From: Micromonospora sp. WMMD812
Lineage (GTDB): Bacteria; Actinomycetota; Actinomycetes; Mycobacteriales; Micromonosporaceae
NCBI RefSeq assembly: GCF_027497215.1
Contig: NZ_CP114904.1
Coordinates: forward strand, 2,998,001 to 3,062,000
DNA: 64,000 nucleotides
Direction: 5' to 3'
Shown one piece after another: positions 17,159 to 26,564 of the stretch. Each line of letters starts with the position of its first letter. Positions within the stretch are counted from its first letter, which is position 1. The translations under genes were made by a program, and so were the position numbers. Below the pieces are notes generated by a model that was not told the DNA's origin, did not search any database, and was given only the letters and a program-made list of their open reading frames with translations.

Positions 17159-17740
17159 ATGGCTCTCGGGTACGTCCGCCCGGCGCGTCCGGAGGACGCC
17201 GGCGAGATCGCACGCATCCAGCTCGCGACCTGGCGGGTCGCCTATCGCCGGATCCTGCCCCGGCACGTCCTCGACAACCTGGACGAGGCGTGGCTCGCGC
17301 GGCGCTGGACCGCGGCGGTGCAGGAGCCGCCCTCCGGCGCCCACCGCGTGCTGGTCGCCGTCGAACAGGCCGAGCAATCGTATCTGGTGGGGTTCGCCGC
17401 CTCCGGTCCGGCCGATGCGGAGGCCCTCGCCCCCGGCGAGCCGGCCGACGCCCTCGACGCGGGCGTGGTGGCCGTCACCGACCTGCTGGTGGAGCCGCGT
17501 TGGGGCCGGCGGGGGCACGGCAGCCGGCTGCTCGCCGCGAGCGTGGACCTGTGGCGGGAGGACGGCTTCGGGCGGGCGGTCGCCTGGGCGTTCGACGGTG
17601 ACGCGGCGATCCGGAAGTTCCTGACCAGCACCGGCTGGGAGCCGGACGGCGCGGCCCGCGCCCTGGACGTGGACGACATGCTCGTCCCCCAGATCCGCCT
17701 GCACGTCGCGGTCCCCACCGAGCCGGTCGCGGAGGACTGA
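17159..17740 (+). CDS. GNAT family N-acetyltransferase
   Basis: A 193-residue acetyltransferase. It begins YVRPARPEDAGEIARIQLATWRVAYR, similar in layout to the GNAT at 15393, and carries the coenzyme-A site VTDLLVEPRWGRRGHGSRLL. The WAFDGDAAIRKFLTSTGW end is usual for the fold. Substrate unknown. The start ATG 17159 is 35 bases from the divergent GT87-like gene, so both promoters must be compact or leaderless. Confidence 0.82.
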   Translation: MALGYVRPARPEDAGEIARIQLATWRVAYRRILPRHVLDNLDEAWLARRWTAAVQEPPSGAHRVLVAVEQAEQSYLVGFAASGPADAEALAPGEPADALDAGVVAVTDLLVEPRWGRRGHGSRLLAASVDLWREDGFGRAVAWAFDGDAAIRKFLTSTGWEPDGAARALDVDDMLVPQIRLHVAVPTEPVAED

Positions 17741-17897
17741 GCCGGCGCCCGTCGGCGGAGATCGCCGGCGGCGGCCCCGCGTCCCCGTCGTGTCACCCGC
17801 GTGGGTCCCAGGGTGGGCCTACTGTGACCTGGAGACGGGCTCTCGGCCGCCCGGCACCACCGCGCGGACGGGGCACGACCGGAAGAGGGAGACGATC

Positions 17898-18281
17898 ATG
17901 TTCAGGGACACGCGGGCGTTCAGCGGCTTCTCGGTGGACGACACCGACCGGGCGATGACCTTCTATGCCGACACCCTCGGCCTGCGCGTGTCGCTGGACG
18001 AGGCGATGGGCGGGCTTCTGACGCTGCACATCGCCGGCGACCGGGACATCCTGGTCTACCCGAAGGGCGGCGACCACACGCCCGCGACCTACACCGTGCT
18101 CAACTTCCCGGTCGACGACATCGACCGGGCCGTCGACCAACTGACCGCACGCGGGGTGCAGTTCGCGCGCTACCCGGGGATGCCCCAGGACGACAAGGGG
18201 ATCATGCGCGGGAACGGGCCGGCGATCGCCTGGTTCACCGATCCCGCCGGCAATGTCATGGCGGTGCTGGAGCTGAAGTGA
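17898..18281 (+). CDS. VOC (glyoxalase-fold) protein
   Basis: A 127-residue vicinal-oxygen-chelate protein: FSVDDTDRAMTFYADTLGLRV opens the first module and VLNFPVDDIDRAVDQLTARGV the second, ending AWFTDPAGNVMAVLELK. Substrate unknown. ATG 17898 has GAAGAGGGAG upstream. The 157-base gap before it contains no other gene. A hairpin follows the stop and separates it from the convergent sugar permease. Confidence 0.85.
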   Translation: MFRDTRAFSGFSVDDTDRAMTFYADTLGLRVSLDEAMGGLLTLHIAGDRDILVYPKGGDHTPATYTVLNFPVDDIDRAVDQLTARGVQFARYPGMPQDDKGIMRGNGPAIAWFTDPAGNVMAVLELK

Positions 18282-18282
18282 G

Positions 18283-18321
18283 CGGTGGCGGTCCCCCGCG
18301 CGGAGCCGGGAACCGCCACCG
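18283..18321. terminator. Bidirectional hairpin between VOC gene and sugar permease operon
   Basis: CGGTGGCGGT (18283-18292) pairs perfectly with ACCGCCACCG (18312-18321), with a GC-rich inner segment. It lies immediately after the VOC stop codon at 18281 and 25 bases from the convergent permease stop at 18347, so it can serve both transcripts. Confidence 0.6.
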
Positions 18322-18346
18322 ATCGCACCACCGACCGCCCGGCAGG

Positions 18347-19240
18347 TCAGCCCTTGTCGGAGCCGTCGTTCGCGTCGCGGACGAAGTAGCGCTGGAAGAT
18401 CACGAACAGGATCGCGACCGGGATGGTGGCCAGCAGGGCGGCGCCCAGCTTGAGCGGATACTGGCTGCCCTTCCCGAGTGAGCCGCTGACCAGGTCGGCC
18501 AGGCCGCGGGGCAGGGTGAACAGGTCCGGGTCCTGCACCGACACCAGGCTGTGCGGGAACTCGTTCCAGGAGCCCTGGAACGACAGGATGGTCAGGGTGA
18601 TCAGTGCCGGCTTCGCCATCGGCAGCACCACCGACCAGAACGTGCGGAACACGCTCGCCCCGTCGATCCGGGCCGCCTCCTCCACGCTCACCGGGATCGA
18701 CTCGAAGAACTGCTTCATGATGAACACGCCGGCCGCGTCGGCGAGCAGCGGGATGACCAGCCCGGTGTAGCTGTTGTAGATGCCGAGCTGGTTGAGCACC
18801 AGGAACTTCGGGATCAGCAGCACCACGGGCGGCACCGCCATCACCGCGACCACCATGGCGAAGAGCCCGGCCCGCCCGCGGAACCGCAGCCGGGCCAGCG
18901 CGTAGCCGGCGAGCGAGTCGAAGAACACCCGCCCCACCGTGACCAGCACGGTGACCAGCAGCGAGTTGCCGAGCCACAGCGGGAAGTTGGTGCCGGCGAA
19001 GATCCGCTCGAAGCCGGTCAGCGTCAGTGGGTCGGGGATCGGCGAGAGCGGGTTCGCCGCCGCGTCCGGCTCGGTCTTGAACGAGTTCCCGAGCTGGATG
19101 ACGAACGGGTAGAGAAAGACCAACCCGAAGAAGACCAGCGTGGCGTACCCCAGGAAGCGGGAGGCCAGCGTGCGGCGGCCCCGGCCGCGACGCCGGGCGG
19201 GCGCCGCCGCGACCGGCGGGCGGTCGGTCAGCACGGCCAT
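18347..19240 (-). CDS. Carbohydrate ABC transporter permease (MalG type)
   Basis: A 297-residue inner-membrane permease with six predicted helices. The cytoplasmic EAA loop that docks the ATPase is EEAARIDGASVFRTFWSVVLP. The N-terminus is basic and the protein ends in a short charged tail. It starts one base after the partner permease stops (19242/19240), which means tight coupling. It belongs to the four-gene lacI/binding-protein/permease/permease operon; substrate probably an oligosaccharide. Confidence 0.92.
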   Translation of the reverse strand: MAVLTDRPPVAAAPARRRGRGRRTLASRFLGYATLVFFGLVFLYPFVIQLGNSFKTEPDAAANPLSPIPDPLTLTGFERIFAGTNFPLWLGNSLLVTVLVTVGRVFFDSLAGYALARLRFRGRAGLFAMVVAVMAVPPVVLLIPKFLVLNQLGIYNSYTGLVIPLLADAAGVFIMKQFFESIPVSVEEAARIDGASVFRTFWSVVLPMAKPALITLTILSFQGSWNEFPHSLVSVQDPDLFTLPRGLADLVSGSLGKGSQYPLKLGAALLATIPVAILFVIFQRYFVRDANDGSDKG

Positions 19241-19241
19241 G

Positions 19242-20360
19242 TCACGACCCTTCCGGTACGCGTCGACGCCACCAGCCCCGCCGCCGCCCGACCGGGTCCC
19301 GGTCGGCCATCACACGGCGCTGGATCAGGGTGAGCACGATGATGATCAGGAACAGCACGAACGAGATCGCCGCTCCGGAGCCGTAGTCGAAGTCGCGGAA
19401 CGCGGTGCGGTACGACAGGTAGGCCGGGGTGAGGGTGGTCTTGGCCGGATCGCCCTGGCTCATCACGTACACCTGGTCGAAGACCTGCCACGAGCCGATC
19501 AGGCCGAGGGTGAGCACCAGGAAGGTGGTCGGCTTGATCATCGGCAGGGTGACGTAGCGGAACCGTTGCCACCGGCTCGCCCCGTCGAGCGTGCTGGCCT
19601 CGTCCAGGGCCACCGGCACGTTCTGCAACGCGGCCAGGAACATCAGCATGAAGGTGCCGGAGGTCGTCCAGACCACCAGCGTGATGATGGAGACCATCGC
19701 GACGCTCGGTCCGGAGAGCCAGTCCCACCAGCTCAGCCCGAACGGGCCGCCGCCGGTCAGGGCGGCGGGCGGGGTGTCCACCCCGAGCGTGCCGAGCAGC
19801 AGGTGCAGGACGCCGCGCGAGTCGGCGAACCACTCCGGCCCGTTGAGGCCGACGAGGGCGAGCAGCTTGTTGACCGCGCCGGAGTTCGCGAACAGGAACA
19901 GGAAGACCACGCTGATCGCCACCGAGCTGGTGACCGAGGGGAAGTAGAAGGCGCTGCGGAAGAAGCCCTTCCCCTTGAGCATCCGGTTGTTCACCACCAT
20001 GGCCAGGCCGAGGGCGAGCACGGTCTGCGCCGGCACCACGATCCCGACGTAGTAGACGGTGTTGCGGATGCTGGTCATGAAGTCCCGGCGGTCGAGCCCG
20101 TCGTCGGTGAACAGCCGGGTGTAGTTGTCGCTCCCGACGAACGGCACGTTGCTGGTGAACGGGCTGCCCTGGCCGTTCCAGTCGGTCAGGCTCACCCAGA
20201 GCGCCATCAGGATCGGCAGCAGCATGAACAGCCCGAGGATCAGGATCACCGGTGCCACGAAGAGCCAGCCGGCGACGTTCTCGTTGCCGCGGGTGCCGCG
20301 TCCATGCCGGGGCGCCTCGCCACGCGCGGTGGCCGGCGCCGCCAGTGCCTCGGTCGCCAT
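19242..20360 (-). CDS. Carbohydrate ABC transporter permease (MalF type)
   Basis: A 372-residue permease with an N-terminal charged segment, a first helix FVAPVILILGLFMLLPILMALWVS and a long periplasmic loop, as in MalF-like subunits. The EAA loop is DEASTLDGASRWQRFRYVTLP. ATG 20360 is preceded by GAGAGGGGAGGGAG, a strong ribosome-binding stretch; 21 additional upstream codons are open but unlikely. It pairs with the MalG-type permease downstream and the lipoprotein upstream. Confidence 0.92.
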   Translation of the reverse strand: MATEALAAPATARGEAPRHGRGTRGNENVAGWLFVAPVILILGLFMLLPILMALWVSLTDWNGQGSPFTSNVPFVGSDNYTRLFTDDGLDRRDFMTSIRNTVYYVGIVVPAQTVLALGLAMVVNNRMLKGKGFFRSAFYFPSVTSSVAISVVFLFLFANSGAVNKLLALVGLNGPEWFADSRGVLHLLLGTLGVDTPPAALTGGGPFGLSWWDWLSGPSVAMVSIITLVVWTTSGTFMLMFLAALQNVPVALDEASTLDGASRWQRFRYVTLPMIKPTTFLVLTLGLIGSWQVFDQVYVMSQGDPAKTTLTPAYLSYRTAFRDFDYGSGAAISFVLFLIIIVLTLIQRRVMADRDPVGRRRGWWRRRVPEGS

Positions 20361-20424
20361 CTCCCTCCCCTCTCCTCTCGGAGATGCGGGCGGGGGCCCC
20401 GGTAGCGGGGCCCCCGCCGTCACC

Positions 20425-21672
20425 TCAGCTGCCGCCGAGCGCCGCCTTGGCGTTCTTGTCGAAGTTCGCCAGGATGGTCTTCGGGTCGCCGGTGGTCAGG
20501 CCCTGCAGGCCGGCCTCGAGGTCCCGCAGGACGCTGTCCATCTTCGGGGCGTTGACCGGGCCCTGGGCGTACGCGACGCCGTCGATGAAGGTCTTGTCCG
20601 CCGGGAAGGCGGCGGTGTACTGCTCGCGCACCGACTGGCGGGACGGCATCACGCCGAACGCGGTGGCGAACGCCATCTGCTGCTCGCCGCTGGTCATCGC
20701 CTCGACGAACTTGATCGCCTGGTCCTTGTACTTCGACTTCGCCGCGATGCCCCAGCATTGGGTGAAGGAGAGCGTGCCCTGCCCCTTGGCGCCGGTGGGC
20801 AGCGGAACGACCTTGTACTTCACGTTCGGGAAGTCGTTCTGCAGGGCGCCCTTGATCCAGTTGCCCTCGATGGTCATCACGGCCTTGCCCCTGCCGAACG
20901 CCTCGCCGGACCAGCCGGCGTCCAGCTGCTTCGGGTACTTGGCCAGCCCGTCGGTGAGCAGGCCCTTGACGTACTGGAGGGCGGCCAGGTTCTCCGGGGT
21001 GTCGGCGGTGGGCTGCTTGCCGTCCTTGCTCATCAGCCAGCCGCCGTTCTGCACCATGAAGGCGCCGATCCGGTCCCGGGTGTCGCCCAGCGCCAGCGCC
21101 ACCATCCCCTTGGCCTTGATCTTCTGGCCGGTCGCGGTGAGCTGGTCCCAGGTGGTCGGCACGTCCGCGTCGGTCAGGCCGGCCTTCGCCCACAGGTCGG
21201 TGTTGATCTGGAGGGCGAGGGTGGAGAAGTCCTTCGGCGCGCAGTAGAGCTTGCCGTCGTAGGTGAACGTGGTGCGCAGGCTCTCGTAGAAGTCGCCGGT
21301 ATTGCTGATCTTGTCGCCGTACGGCTCGAGCGCGCCGACGCTGGCGTAGTCGGCGAACCGGGTCGCGTCGACGTAGAAGACGTCCGGCGGGGTGCCGCCG
21401 GCCAGGCCCTGGCCGAGCTGCTGGGTGAGGTCCTGGGCGGGGGTCACCGTGGCGGTGTTGCCGGTGCTGCCCGCCCACTTCGCCGCCGCGTCCTGCACCG
21501 CCTTGGTCTCCGCCTCGCCGGAGGAGCCGATCAGGATCTGCAGGTTGGCCGGACCGCTGGACTGCGCGGTGTCGCCCGACTCGTCGAAGCCGCTGCCGCA
21601 GGCCGCCAAGCCGAGCAGTGCGACGGCGGCGAGGCCGGCCACCGCCGCCCGGGTGAGGGTTCGAGGTGCCAT
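20425..21672 (-). CDS. Extracellular sugar-binding lipoprotein of an ABC transporter
   Basis: A 415-residue family 1 solute-binding protein. The signal peptide ends in the lipobox LAAC with the acylated cysteine at position 25, followed by a serine/glycine linker. The mature part has the usual two-lobe pattern, including GKAVMTIEGNWIKGAL and the C-terminal FIDGVAYAQGPVNAPKMD. ATG 21672 has AGGAG seven bases upstream. As the first transport gene after lacI it delivers the sugar to the two permeases. No cognate ATPase gene is present; actinobacteria usually share one MsiK-type ATPase among such systems. Confidence 0.92.
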   Translation of the reverse strand: MAPRTLTRAAVAGLAAVALLGLAACGSGFDESGDTAQSSGPANLQILIGSSGEAETKAVQDAAAKWAGSTGNTATVTPAQDLTQQLGQGLAGGTPPDVFYVDATRFADYASVGALEPYGDKISNTGDFYESLRTTFTYDGKLYCAPKDFSTLALQINTDLWAKAGLTDADVPTTWDQLTATGQKIKAKGMVALALGDTRDRIGAFMVQNGGWLMSKDGKQPTADTPENLAALQYVKGLLTDGLAKYPKQLDAGWSGEAFGRGKAVMTIEGNWIKGALQNDFPNVKYKVVPLPTGAKGQGTLSFTQCWGIAAKSKYKDQAIKFVEAMTSGEQQMAFATAFGVMPSRQSVREQYTAAFPADKTFIDGVAYAQGPVNAPKMDSVLRDLEAGLQGLTTGDPKTILANFDKNAKAALGGS

Positions 21673-21703
21673 CGGATTCTCCTGTGGGGGAAGGGGAAAC
21701 GGA

Positions 21704-22696
21704 CTACGCCGTGTGCCGGAGCACCAGCGAGGGCTGAAGCAGTACGGGGGCCGGGGTCCGCTGGTCGCCGTCGAGGACCGCGGTGAGCAGGTCCACGCAG
21801 CCGGCGGCGGCCTCGGCGAGCGGTTGGCTGACGCTGGTCAGGCCGACCGCGGCGGCGACCGGGGTGTCGTCGAAGCCGGTCACCGCGACGGGCGGGTCGG
21901 CCGCGCGGACGGCCTGCATCGCGCCGAGCGCGAGGGAGTCGCTGGCGCACACCACGGCGGTCGGCGGGTCGGCCACGACGAGCAGGTCACGCATCAGCCG
22001 CTCGCCCTCGGCGATGCCGTCCTCGGTCGCCCGGTCCAGCCCCGTCGGGTCGATCCCGGCCGAGCGCAGCGTCTCGCGCCAACCGGAGCGCCGGTCGTCG
22101 CCGACACCGGAGCCGGCCGGCCAGCCGAGGAAGCCGATCCGCCGGTGGCCGCGCACCAGCAGGTGGGCGGTGGCCTTCGCGGTGCCGGCGGCGCCGTCGA
22201 CGTCGACCCACGGGTGCGCCGCGGGGTCGTCCCACGGCCGGCCGAAGGTCACGAAGGCGACGCCGCGGTCCGCCAGCCAGGCCGTCCGGGGGTCGCCGTG
22301 GTCGGTGCCGGTGAGCACGAAACCGTCCAGGTCGTAGGCGCTGAGCAGGTCGTCGTAGGCGGCGATCTCGCTCTGGTCGTCATCGGCGGTGTAGAGCATG
22401 GTGCGGTAGCCGTTCGCCTCCGCGGTCTCGGTGAGGCCGTGCAGGAAGCGGTCGAGCACCGAGCCGTTGATCCCGTCGCGCGTCGGCTCGATCCGGACGG
22501 CGATCAGCCGGGAGCGGCCGGTGCGCATCTGCCGTGCGGCCTGGCTGACCCGGTAGCCGAGGGTGTCGATCGCCTCCTGGACCCGCTGCCGGGTCTCCTC
22601 CCGCACGATGTGCGGGGCGTTGAGCACGTTGGACACCGTCTGGCGGCTCACGCGGGCGTGCCGGGCCACCGTCGCGATGGTCACCTTTTCGGCCAC
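21704..22696 (-). CDS. LacI family transcriptional regulator
   Basis: A 330-residue regulator. The N-terminal helix-turn-helix is VTIATVARHARVSRQTVSNVLN, followed by the hinge and a periplasmic-binding-protein-like effector domain with GFVLTGTDHGD, IGFLGWPAGSG and AVTGFDDTPVA segments. GTG 22696 has GAGAGGG five bases upstream. It is the first gene of the sugar-uptake operon, and a pair of near-identical inverted 17-base sites lies just upstream, so autoregulation and control of the divergent debranching gene are likely. Confidence 0.92.
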   Translation of the reverse strand: MAEKVTIATVARHARVSRQTVSNVLNAPHIVREETRQRVQEAIDTLGYRVSQAARQMRTGRSRLIAVRIEPTRDGINGSVLDRFLHGLTETAEANGYRTMLYTADDDQSEIAAYDDLLSAYDLDGFVLTGTDHGDPRTAWLADRGVAFVTFGRPWDDPAAHPWVDVDGAAGTAKATAHLLVRGHRRIGFLGWPAGSGVGDDRRSGWRETLRSAGIDPTGLDRATEDGIAEGERLMRDLLVVADPPTAVVCASDSLALGAMQAVRAADPPVAVTGFDDTPVAAAVGLTSVSQPLAEAAAGCVDLLTAVLDGDQRTPAPVLLQPSLVLRHTA

Positions 22697-22713
22697 AAAA
22701 TCCCTCTCGCCAT

Positions 22714-22757
22714 CTTGAACGATCCAATCCGAATACGGCAGGATTAGATCGTTCAAG
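22714..22757. promoter_or_regulatory. Double inverted operator between lacI and the debranching enzyme gene
   Basis: The 17-base arm 22714-22730 (CTTGAACGATCCAATCC) recurs inverted at 22741-22757 with a single mismatch and a 10-base spacer. Each arm holds an imperfect TTGAACG-type half palindrome. The element sits 18 bases upstream of lacI and 85 bases before the divergent start, a position suited to shared repression by the LacI protein. Confidence 0.7.
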
Positions 22758-22841
22758 TTTCCGGAATGTTTCGCACTTTGCACCGCCCGGGACGAGTTGT
22801 CAAGACGTCCGTCCCGCCCCGACAGGATCTGGAGCCCCGCC

Positions 22842-24974
22842 GTGACCGAACGCCTTCTGCAACCCCTGCTGCACGAGTTGGTGGGGGTCGTCCTCGCCCC
22901 CACCAGCGCGCTGGGGGACGCGGCCGGGCAGATCCGCCCGGCCGGCGTACAGGGCGTGTTCCACGCCGACGCCCGGGTGCTCTCCCGCGCCGAGCTGCTG
23001 ATCGACGGCCAGGAGCTGGAGGGGCTGACCCGGGTGACCGACGGCCCGCACGGCGCCCGGTTCGTCGGGCTGGCCCGGTGGCTCGGCGACCCGTCGCCCG
23101 ACCCGACCGTCCGCGTCGACCGGCTGCGCCGGGTCACGCCGGGCGGGCTCACCGAGGAGATCCGGGTCGTCTCCACCGCCTCGGTGCCGGTCCGAGCCAC
23201 GGTGAGCGTCGAGCTGGGCTGCGACCTGGCGCCGATCGAGGTGGTCAAGTCCGGGGGCTCCGCCGAGCCGCTGGCCGCCAAGGCCGGCCAACCCGGCGAG
23301 CTGGTGTGGGCGGCCGAGGGCATCACCGTCACCGTGACCGGCGACGACGCGGAGGTCGACGCCGTCGGCGAGCGGGCCAGCGCCCCCCGCCTGACCTGGC
23401 CGGTCGACCTGCCGACCCGCGGCGCGGCGGTGCTGCGCTGGCGGCTCGCCGTCGAGGACCCGCGGGCGGTGGTGGTCTGCCCACCGGGCGAGCCGGCCTG
23501 GTCCCGTCCCGCCTCGCGCGCGGACGACCGACGGCTCACCCGGTTCCTCGACCGCAGCCTCGACGACCTGCGCGGCCTGCGGCTGGCCGAGGCGGGCGCG
23601 CCGCACGACGTGTTCCTCGGCGCCGGGGTGCCCTGGTTCCTCACCCTGTTCGGGCGGGACAGCCTCTGGGCCGCCCAGATGCTGCTGCCGCTCGGCACCG
23701 AGCTGGCCGCCGGCACGCTCCGGGTGCTGGCCCGCCGGCAGGGCGCCCGGGTCGACCCGGCCACCGGCGAGGCGCCCGGCAAGATCCTGCACGAACTCCG
23801 CCGCCACCAGTTCGCGCTGCCCGGCAACGGGCTACGACTCCCCCCGGCGTACTACGGCACCGTCGACGCCACCATGCTCTGGGTCAACCTGCTGCACGAC
23901 GCGTGGCGGTGGGGACTGCCGGCGGAGCAGATCGAGCCGCTCCTGCCCAACCTGGAGGCCGCGCTGGGCTGGCTCGCCCACCATGCCGACGCCGACGGCG
24001 ACGGGCTGGTCGAGTACGTCGACACCACCGGGCACGGCCTGGCCAACCAGGGCTGGAAGGACTCCGGCGACGCGGTCCGGTTCCGCGACGGCACCCTGGC
24101 CGCGCCGCCGATCGTGCTGGCCGAGGTGCAGGGGTACGCGCACGAGGCCGCGGTGAACGCCGCCGCCCTGCTCGACGCGTTCGGCCGGCCCGACGGGGAC
24201 CGCTGGCGCGACCACGCCGACCGGCTGGCCGGGCGGTTCCGGGCCGCGTTCTGGGTGGACGGGCCGCACGGTCCGCAGCCCGCGCTCGCCCTGGACCGCG
24301 ACAAGCGGCCGGTCGACTCGCTGACCAGCAACATCGGCCATCTGCTCGGCACCGGGCTGCTCTCCGGCGAGGAGGAGGCGCAGGTGGCCCGGCTGCTCGG
24401 CACCGACGCGCTGGCCGGCGGGTTCGGCCTGCGCACCATGTCCACCGACGACGCCGGCTTCAGCCCGCTGTCGTACCACTGCGGCTCGATCTGGACGCAC
24501 GACACCGCGATCGTGCTCGCCCGGCTGGCCCGGGCCGGCTTCCGGGACGCCGCGCTGGGCCTCGCCGACGGGCTGCTCGGCGCGGCCGAGGCGTTCGACT
24601 ACCGGCTGCCCGAGCTGTACGGCGGGGACGACCGGTCGGTCGGCCGGCCGGTGCCCTATCCGGCGGCGTGCCGACCGCAGGCCTGGGCCGCGGCCGGCGC
24701 GGTGCTGCTGCTCCAGGCCGCCACCGGGCTCTACCCCGACGTGCCGGGCGGCACGGTGCGGCTCGCTCCGCTGGCCGGCCCGGAGCTCGGCGCGCTGGCC
24801 GTCGACCGCCTCACGGTGGCCGGCGCCCCGGTCGCCGTGACGGTCGACCGCGCCGGCCACCCCACCGTCACCGGCCTGCCCGCCGGGCTGACGGTCACCG
24901 TCGACCCCGCACCCACCCGGGCGACCGTCCCCACCCAACGCCCCACCCCGACCGACCTGCCCACCCAGGCCTGA
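22842..24974 (+). CDS. Glycogen-debranching-type amylo-alpha-1,6-glucosidase
   Basis: A 710-residue protein with the GDE N-terminal bis domain (VQGVFHADARVLSRAELLIDG, residues about 40-60) followed by an (alpha/alpha)6 glycoside hydrolase domain. Family blocks include GAGVPWFLTLFGRDSLWAAQ, LPPAYYGTVDATMLWV and HCGSIWTHDTAIVLARLARAG. Such proteins remove alpha-1,6 branches or hydrolyse related alpha-glucans. GTG 22842 has GGAG nine bases upstream. Being divergent from, and sharing an operator with, a sugar-uptake operon suggests it processes the imported oligosaccharide. There is no signal peptide, so action is cytoplasmic. Confidence 0.85.
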   Translation: MTERLLQPLLHELVGVVLAPTSALGDAAGQIRPAGVQGVFHADARVLSRAELLIDGQELEGLTRVTDGPHGARFVGLARWLGDPSPDPTVRVDRLRRVTPGGLTEEIRVVSTASVPVRATVSVELGCDLAPIEVVKSGGSAEPLAAKAGQPGELVWAAEGITVTVTGDDAEVDAVGERASAPRLTWPVDLPTRGAAVLRWRLAVEDPRAVVVCPPGEPAWSRPASRADDRRLTRFLDRSLDDLRGLRLAEAGAPHDVFLGAGVPWFLTLFGRDSLWAAQMLLPLGTELAAGTLRVLARRQGARVDPATGEAPGKILHELRRHQFALPGNGLRLPPAYYGTVDATMLWVNLLHDAWRWGLPAEQIEPLLPNLEAALGWLAHHADADGDGLVEYVDTTGHGLANQGWKDSGDAVRFRDGTLAAPPIVLAEVQGYAHEAAVNAAALLDAFGRPDGDRWRDHADRLAGRFRAAFWVDGPHGPQPALALDRDKRPVDSLTSNIGHLLGTGLLSGEEEAQVARLLGTDALAGGFGLRTMSTDDAGFSPLSYHCGSIWTHDTAIVLARLARAGFRDAALGLADGLLGAAEAFDYRLPELYGGDDRSVGRPVPYPAACRPQAWAAAGAVLLLQAATGLYPDVPGGTVRLAPLAGPELGALAVDRLTVAGAPVAVTVDRAGHPTVTGLPAGLTVTVDPAPTRATVPTQRPTPTDLPTQA

Positions 24975-24993
24975 CCCCGCCCGCCTGAGCGAG

Positions 24994-25054
24994 GTTGATC
25001 ATGAAGTTGTTGCCGTCCGTCTCGGCGTGTCGCGGCAACAACTCCATGATCACC
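24994..25054. repeat. Intergenic palindrome (GATCATGAAGTT type), copy 1
   Basis: Arms 24994-25015 and 25033-25054 are complementary at 20 of 22 positions with a 17-base loop; the outer part reads TTGATCATGAAGTTGTTGC. It lies between the convergent debranching and GNAT genes and may act as their terminator. The core recurs at 26453 and 60591. Confidence 0.75.
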
Positions 25055-25061
25055 GGGTGGG

Positions 25062-25535
25062 TCAGCGGGTGGTGAGTTCGGCGACGATCTCGTCGTCCTC
25101 CATGTCGCCGGTGGGGTGGAAGCCCAGGGCGGTGTAGAGGGCCGCGGCCGCGGTGTTGTCCGGGTGGTACGACAGCCGGACCGGCGGATGCCCGTCCCGG
25201 GCGGCCAGCCAGCCGGCCAACGTCGACACCGTCGCCGCGCCGATCCCCCGCCCCTGGGCCGCCGCGTCGATCATCATGCCGCCGATCCAGTGCGACCCGT
25301 CGTCGTCCACGCCCCACATGACGTGCCCGACGACCGTCTCGTCGGCGTACACCGCGAGCGAGGTCCACACGTCGCCGCGGCTGGTCAGCAGCAGGTAGCG
25401 GGCGGCCAGCGCGGGCACCCAGGCCCGCTGGTCGTCGCGCGGCGCGACGTCGGCCACCGCCCGCCAGTTGTCGTCGTCCACCGAGCGCAGGGTGATGGGG
25501 CGTCCGGCCTTGTCGTGGTGTCCAGCATCGATCAC
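25062..25535 (-). CDS. GNAT family N-acetyltransferase
   Basis: A 157-residue acetyltransferase beginning ITLRSVDDDNWRAVADVAP, with the coenzyme-A binding loop GGMMIDAAAQGRGIGAATV (QGRGIG) and the C-terminal HPDNTAAAALYTALGF motif. Relatives include spermidine and aminoglycoside acetyltransferases, but the substrate is not evident. The start is GTG 25535; no strong ribosome-binding site is visible, and a later start is conceivable. It lies between the inserted sugar locus and dapB. Confidence 0.8.
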   Translation of the reverse strand: MIDAGHHDKAGRPITLRSVDDDNWRAVADVAPRDDQRAWVPALAARYLLLTSRGDVWTSLAVYADETVVGHVMWGVDDDGSHWIGGMMIDAAAQGRGIGAATVSTLAGWLAARDGHPPVRLSYHPDNTAAAALYTALGFHPTGDMEDDEIVAELTTR

Positions 25536-25583
25536 CGAGGCAGCCTAGGAGCTGCCCGGTGCGCGGGCGACGGACTTTCCCGC

Positions 25584-26527
<944 letters not shown>

Positions 26528-26564
26528 GCCGAGGGAGCGGGCGAGGGCGGGGGCGGCGGCGGGG

